From Capitulum mitella (lineage: Eukaryota; Arthropoda; Thecostraca; Pollicipedomorpha; Pollicipedidae), in the NCBI GenBank assembly GCA_030062745.1, contig CP099847.1, positions 29,746,923 to 29,810,922 of the forward strand: 64,000 nt of DNA, given 5' to 3'. This document shows, in pieces, positions 58,792 to 64,000 of the stretch. Position 1 is the first letter of the stretch. Every line of letters starts with the position of its first letter. Below the pieces are notes generated by a model. It worked only from the letters and a program-made list of their open reading frames with translations, did not search any database and was not told the DNA's origin. Both the position numbers and the translations under genes were made by a program.

Positions 58792-60001
58792 TTAACCCTA
58801 TTCCTGGAGGGCTAGACGGTATGGTCGATTCCCGGCAGGGGGGGGGGCGGATTCGGTCCCCCCCTGGGATCTCGAGAAATACAAATCCGATTTCATCGCA
58901 AAAAAACAGCACTCCATTTAGCATGACGTGAACTACATTTAAAAAAAAAAAATTAAAATTTTGAAATATGTGGATACAGGGGGGCAAAAATGTCGAAATC
59001 AGGGGTATTTTTGGACTTCTTATAACTCCGTTGTTCATGGACCGATTTCAGTGAAACTGACATGAATCGAGAGATTATGGATAGGGTTTTTAGCATGGGT
59101 ATACAAATCTGAAATTATGAAAAAAGTCATGGACGTTCACAGGGTTTCAAAAATAGGAGGATTAGTTTTCTAACAACTGAATGAACAAAAGAGGCAAATA
59201 CTTTTTTGGCTTCTGCTAGTCATGTCATGCAAAAGAAGTAGAAATCACATCACAATGTTTGTATAATGTTAGCATAGGCGGTGCCAGGGACATGAAAAAG
59301 GGGAAACTGTCATGGTTACATGTTCTTCAGATCAACTTGTGACCTTTGACCTTAAATGATCTCCAGTGACCTTGGGATCATTTGGATGATGTTGTGTGCA
59401 CTTAATATTATCTGTAAACGTTTTCAAGCACTTGAATTCACTCTATTTTAAAAATTCCATTTTATGGCTATTGCGAAATGGGGTATGTGCAGTGACATTT
59501 TAGGTCATAGCTCCGTGACCCGACCTGATATAGTCAAGCTGGAACTTGGTAGACAAGTAGAGAACATCGTGCTATTCATATATATTCCGGGTTTGGCATT
59601 TAAGAAACGACGCCGAAATTATTGCAAAAAAATTAACTTTTGACCTTGACCTGACCTTGAAAGTGACCTCAGACAAACGAAATTACAGCTGTACATTGTC
59701 CAACTATTTAGCTATGCATCCATATAAAGTTTTAAGTTCTATCTTAAGAACTCTGTGTTTGGCAGACATTTTCCTTTTACCCTCAACATGACCAAAAATG
59801 GCCTGAGGTGCCTCCCAAAAACGTTGCCTGACTCCACCCCTGAGCAGAACAGAATTTTGAAATCTTGTCACGGCGCGTAGAAAGCATAGCTAGGAAAAGT
59901 CACCAATTTTCGTGAAGCTGCGTTAAAAAGCCTGGAATTGGCAAGCAAAAAATCCGAGGGGGGGGGGGGCGGATTCAGCCCCCTGCCGGGAATAGGGTTA
60001 A
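58792..60001 (-). mobile_element. Family A TTAA-bounded element, copy 3
   Basis: Reverse orientation relative to copies 1 and 2. TTAACCCTATTCC at 58792 and GGGAATAGGGTTAA ending at 60001. Full length, with the same interior order of conserved blocks and AGGTCA/TGACCT clusters. Confidence 0.9.
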
Positions 60002-60239
60002 GCAATGCAGCAACGTAGTTACCTGCGTCATTGGCTTAGCCAGACTGGGATCGTCCGTCCAAGTTTTGTGGAAGTCGACTTTATGACTAAAGTATTGCAT
60101 TAAAAAGACGTGGTAAAACAGATCTCGATAAAGTCGTGCATAGTCATTGGGGCCGGTTTTGTGAAGACATTACACCATGTTAAATGGTGTCATTGTGCGA
60201 TACCCCTTCGTTTATGTCGCATGCGGTTATCATATGCAT

Positions 60240-60360
60240 TATGTGGCAGCCAGCGACGGCGGAAAGGGGGGGGGGGCAGGAGGGGCGGTCGCCCCCCCAG
60301 CCGTCAGGCTGGGGGGGCAAAATTATGTTTTGCAAAACTATGTTTTTGCCCCCCCCAGGA
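60240..60360. repeat. G/C-run inverted repeat
   Basis: CTGGGGGGGCAAAA at about 60309 faces TTTTTGCCCCCCCCAG ending at about 60359, preceded by further G and C runs. It resembles the end structure of families A and B without their TTAA borders. Confidence 0.6.
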
Positions 60361-60987
60361 ATTTCGGTCACTGCATCAAGCAAAATCGTAGAAAAATCAG
60401 CCTTACGCTATTAAAAAAAGAAAAAATCATCGTGGGAGCATCGGCGACAGATTGGTACTTGATTAGAGCAAGCGTACCGATAACAATCTTCGCGAAATTT
60501 AGTACAAATCCGAAGGTTTTTTTTCAGATATGCTAGTCATGAAATGTGGTGGTACTCGGCGCCCATTACAAGACGCGACGATTCTGGCGATGATTTCATG
60601 ATGGATGATGGCGATGATGATGATTTCAGGAGTAATCAGCACAAGTGTACGCGGCAGCCTTTTGTGCCAAACGTGACGTCAATAAGGGGAAATATAACCG
60701 TTTTTGTGAACATTAATGCATGTGCGTAAGAGTACGGGGAAAGGTGGGGGACGCGGCCATGGCCCCACTTTTTGGAAATTTAACATTAGCCCTATGGGGA
60801 AAATTATATCATATCTATTATATGCTACCCTTATGTGATTTTAGCGTCACTCAGCTTGATGTATGTTGAGATTCTTTTTTATATACTATGAGTAGTAGTA
60901 TTAGACATGGAACTGATTGTTAATCCCTTGGGCACTCTGGCAAGATGGTTCCGTCCATTTTACAGTGACGTAGGCAAGAGAGGGCAA

Positions 60988-61685
60988 GCCAGTTACTCAG
61001 AATGAGTAGAAAATGGCAGAACTGGCTTGCACAGACGTAAGTAATAACAAGAATCTCACGAAGTTTTAGAAAGTTGCATATTTTGGAAAAAACAGGCTTT
61101 CGCTAATAAAGCTCCGTCCATTGTGTAGATTGGTAACTAGTGGATTTTTCCAAAATTTAAGCATGAAAAACCATCACAAGAACCACTTAGATCAATAAAA
61201 TTTATATGGATAGGCTTGTGTCGCGAAAATAAAGGAACACTAAAATTAGTTCCCGTTAATTTCTTACTGCGTACGGTTGCGGCGCACGCCGAAAACCGGC
61301 GTAAAACTTGCCGTGTCTTTAACTCAACGTTTCGACGTATACATTGAACAAATGTGAGAAATCAGACGTGTATCGGCATCTGCAGACCTTTACTTGTGCG
61401 TTGGTGCCTTTACCTATGCGTTGTTAGTCACAGCCCTTGAGATTCAGGCCGTTTCTCGGCCTCATGCAGTCGGCTATGAGAAAACATATACAGGGCGTAA
61501 ATTGCTTGCATAGTATCTAAAACTAAAAATGAGACCAGTTTCGAGCTCTACTCGTCACAGGCTTTCCAACGGTGACCTTATTTGTATCGCGCGACCAACC
61601 GTTCGTGAGTTGGAAGGGGGCGGTCAACCAACCCCTCCCCCAGTCGGGCGTGATCGTCGCCGACCGTCGGTCGTGCGCGGGTTAA
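60988..61685 (-). mobile_element. Family B element, copy 3, truncated
   Basis: Shares about 700 bp with copies 1 and 2, from GTTACTCAGAATGAGTAGAA to GTGCGCGGGTTAA at 61685. The AGGTCA-rich half and the opposite terminal repeat are missing. Confidence 0.85.
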
Positions 61686-61739
61686 AGAAGACTTACGAAC
61701 CGAAAGAAAACGTACTCCGAATATACAAGAAGGCTTTGT

Positions 61740-62573
61740 GTGCTATGAAGAAAGGCCCGTGGTCTGAATGGCCGCTTAGGGGCCCTTGCTAACTTGTAGG
61801 GGAGTTCACTGCTTGCCTGGGGAGGGCCCCCTGTCAGTCCATAAAGGGCCCCTGCCAGGCTCTGAAGGAAACCGCTTTCGGTCTGGAAGAAGGCCCCTGT
61901 CCCTGCCTCCAGAGGTCGACAGGGGCCCTTTACAGACAGATAGGGTGCCATCTACAGACAGGCAGTGACCCCCTGGCCAACAGGGGCCCCTAAACGATCA
62001 TTCAGTAGTTTCTGTAAAGCTGCCCTTGCCGACCAGTAAGAGGCACCCGCCAGGTCGCCAGGAACGTCTTTACAGGTGAGCATGGGCCCCGTTTACACTT
62101 CAGTGAGGCACCTTTACAAACCGACAGTAATTTCAACCACATGGGGCCCCACTGACTACGAGGGCTAGGCGCGGATCCAAAGGGGGAGCAATGGGGGCGA
62201 TCGCCCCCTCCCCCTGAGGTGTAAGAAGGGGCTCCTGTCAGACTTAAAAAGAATGGGCCCCGTATAAGCTTTACGGGGTCTCTGTAAGAATCTAACGGGT
62301 TCTTGGTGCAATTAGAGAGGCTTACTGGAGGGTTAGATGACCTCTGAGACTCACAGAGGGCACCTGAAGCTCTCAAAGGGCCTCTGAGACCACAACAGGG
62401 TCCCAACACGGCAGAGTGTTCCCGAGACAACCGATGGCTCATAGGGCCCCTGAGACGGCCAAGATGAGGACTGAGTCCCTAGAGAGCCCCTGTGAGTGAA
62501 AAGCTGAAGGTTCTTGATGTAGTCAGAGGGTCTCCGGGAGGGTTAATGAGACCCTGACATGGTAAGATGGCCC
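61740..62573. repeat. Degenerate GGGCCCCTG-type repeat region
   Basis: Loose repeats of about 25-35 bp built on AGGGCCCCTG and CTCTGAGAC. Continues beyond element A copy 4 (63789-64000) and resembles 54110-54300. No gene is visible. Confidence 0.65.
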
Positions 62574-63788
62574 TTAACACTATTCCCGGAGGGCTAGACG
62601 GTATGGTCGATTCCCGGCAGGGGGGTGCCGATTCGGCTGCCCCCTGAGATCTCGAGAACTACTTGTTCGATTTCATCGCAACAAACGGCAATCGATTCGC
62701 CGTGACGTGAACTACATTTAAAAAAAAAGAAATTTTCAAAATTTCAAAGTTTATGGATACAGGGGGGCAAAAAGGTCAAAATTGGGGGTACTTTTGGACT
62801 TCTTATAACTCCGTTGTCTATAGACCGATTTCGATGAAACTGGCATCAATCGAGAGATTATGGATAGGGCTTTTACCATGGGTCCGCAAATCTGAAATTT
62901 TGAGAAAATTCATCGGCGTTCACAGGGTTTCAAAAATAGGAGGACTAGTTTTCTAACAACTGAATGAACAAAAGAGGCAAACACCCTTTTTTGGCTTCTG
63001 CTGGTCATGTTATACTAAAGAAGTACAAATCGCATTACGATGTCTGTATAATGTTAGCATAGGCGGTGCCAGGGATATGAAAAAGGGGAAACTGTCATGG
63101 TCACACGTTTCTCAGATCAACTTGTGACCTTTGACCTTAAATGACCTCCAGTGACCTTGGGGTCACTTGGAATGATCTCATGTGCATTTAATATTATCTG
63201 TAAACGTTTTCAATCATTTGATTTCACTCTATTTAAAAAAATTCATTTTATGGTTATTGCGATATAGGATACGCGCACTGACATTTTAGGTCATATCTCC
63301 GTGACTCGATCTGATATCAAGCTGAAACTTGGTACACAAGTAGAGGGCACCCTTCTACGTCACATATATTTCGGGTTTGGCATTTCAAAAAATGGCGGCG
63401 AAATTATAGCAAAAAAACTAATTTTCAATTTTGGCCTTGACCTGACCTTGTAAAATGACCTCAGATAAACAAAATTATATTTGCACATTTCCCAACTATT
63501 TACCTATACATCCATATAAAGTTTTAAGTTCTAGCTTTAAAACTCTGTTTTTGCAGACATTTTCCTTTCACCCTCAACATGGTCAAAAATGGCATAAGGT
63601 GCCTCCGAAAAACGTTACCTGGCTCCGCCCTTGAGCAAAACAGAATTTTGAAATTTTTTCACGGCACGTAGAAAGAATAGCTAGGAAAAATCACCAAGTT
63701 TCATGAAGCTGCGTTAAAAAGCCTGGAATTGGCAAGCAAAGAACCGGGGGGGGGGCGGATTCCGCCCCCCTGCCGGGAATAGGGTTAA
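62574..63788 (-). mobile_element. Family A TTAA-bounded element, copy 4
   Basis: Reverse-orientation full-length copy inserted within degenerate short tandem repeats that continue on both sides (61740-62573 and 63789-64000). TTAACACTATTCCCGGAGGG at one end, CCGGGAATAGGGTTAA at the other. Confidence 0.9.
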
Positions 63789-64000
63789 GATAGAAAGAAG
63801 GGTCCTTGAAGCTCTCCGAGGGCCCTTGGGACCGCAAGGGGCCCCAGCATGGCAAAAAGTCCATGAGACCGCTAAAATTGTCAGAGAGGCACCTGAGACG
63901 GAAAGAACTTTAGAGGGTGCCTGGCACGGCATAAGCAGACCCTGACCAGCCAGAGGGACCCCCCTGAACGGGGATTCGTCGGTGACCTACTCAACCTCGA
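63789..64000. repeat. Continuation of the GGGCCC/CTGAGAC repeat to the window end
   Basis: Same units as before element A copy 4 (GGGCCCTTGGGACC, CACCTGAGACGG), showing that the element interrupted one repeat block. Confidence 0.6.

Noticed and set aside
1..64000. tRNA, rRNA, CRISPR arrays, prokaryotic operons and viral genes
   Set aside because: Looked for on both strands by eye; nothing with a complete cloverleaf, spacer-repeat order or recognisable viral protein was found.

Overview
This window looks like invertebrate metazoan nuclear DNA. The evidence is GT-AG introns, GC-rich coding exons in AT-richer noncoding DNA, long TA/TG microsatellites, and several families of short inverted-repeat transposon-like elements with no intact transposase. 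The lineage cannot be fixed from sequence alone; an arthropod or another invertebrate is possible.

Two protein genes can be supported, both on the minus strand. The main one is an almost complete HYOU1/GRP170 (ER-lumenal Hsp70-family chaperone) in 17 coding exons between 45923 and 36123. It has a signal peptide, an Hsp70-like ATPase domain, a beta domain, a long acidic/lysine-rich loop, a helical lid and a C-terminal HVEL ER-retention-like signal. All 16 introns are GT-AG and the phases match throughout, except for one extra base inside exon 11. Allowing for that base, the product is 966 residues. A possible noncoding first exon with a CACGTG-type palindrome just upstream lies near 48.8-49.0 kb. 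The second gene, MRPS10 (mitochondrial ribosomal protein uS10m), is seen as two exons with matching phase at 31.1-31.3 kb and 25.6-25.8 kb. Its first and last exons are not securely found.

The rest is noncoding and repeat-rich. 1-25 kb holds GC-rich islands (5.0, 6.7-8.1, 10.9-12.4, 21.5-22.6, 24.0-24.5 kb), minisatellites, perfect hairpins, and copies of a 1.2-kb TTAA-bounded element (family A). 25-36 kb holds MRPS10 and a long fold-back repeat (32.6-34.2 kb). 36-49 kb is HYOU1. 49-64 kb is almost entirely repeats: family A (two copies), a second TTAA-bounded family B (three copies), a nested inverted repeat at 50.0-50.5 kb, and degenerate short tandem repeats.

The most unusual pattern is that three structurally similar element families (A, B and a third, C, at 14.5-15.9 kb) carry dense clusters of AGGTCA, the nuclear-receptor half-site. 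These include direct repeats, everted palindromes and extended TCAAGGTCA sites. A second pattern is that tandem repeats start at or just inside several introns and copy the local splice-donor sequence, most clearly after HYOU1 exons 1 and 11.
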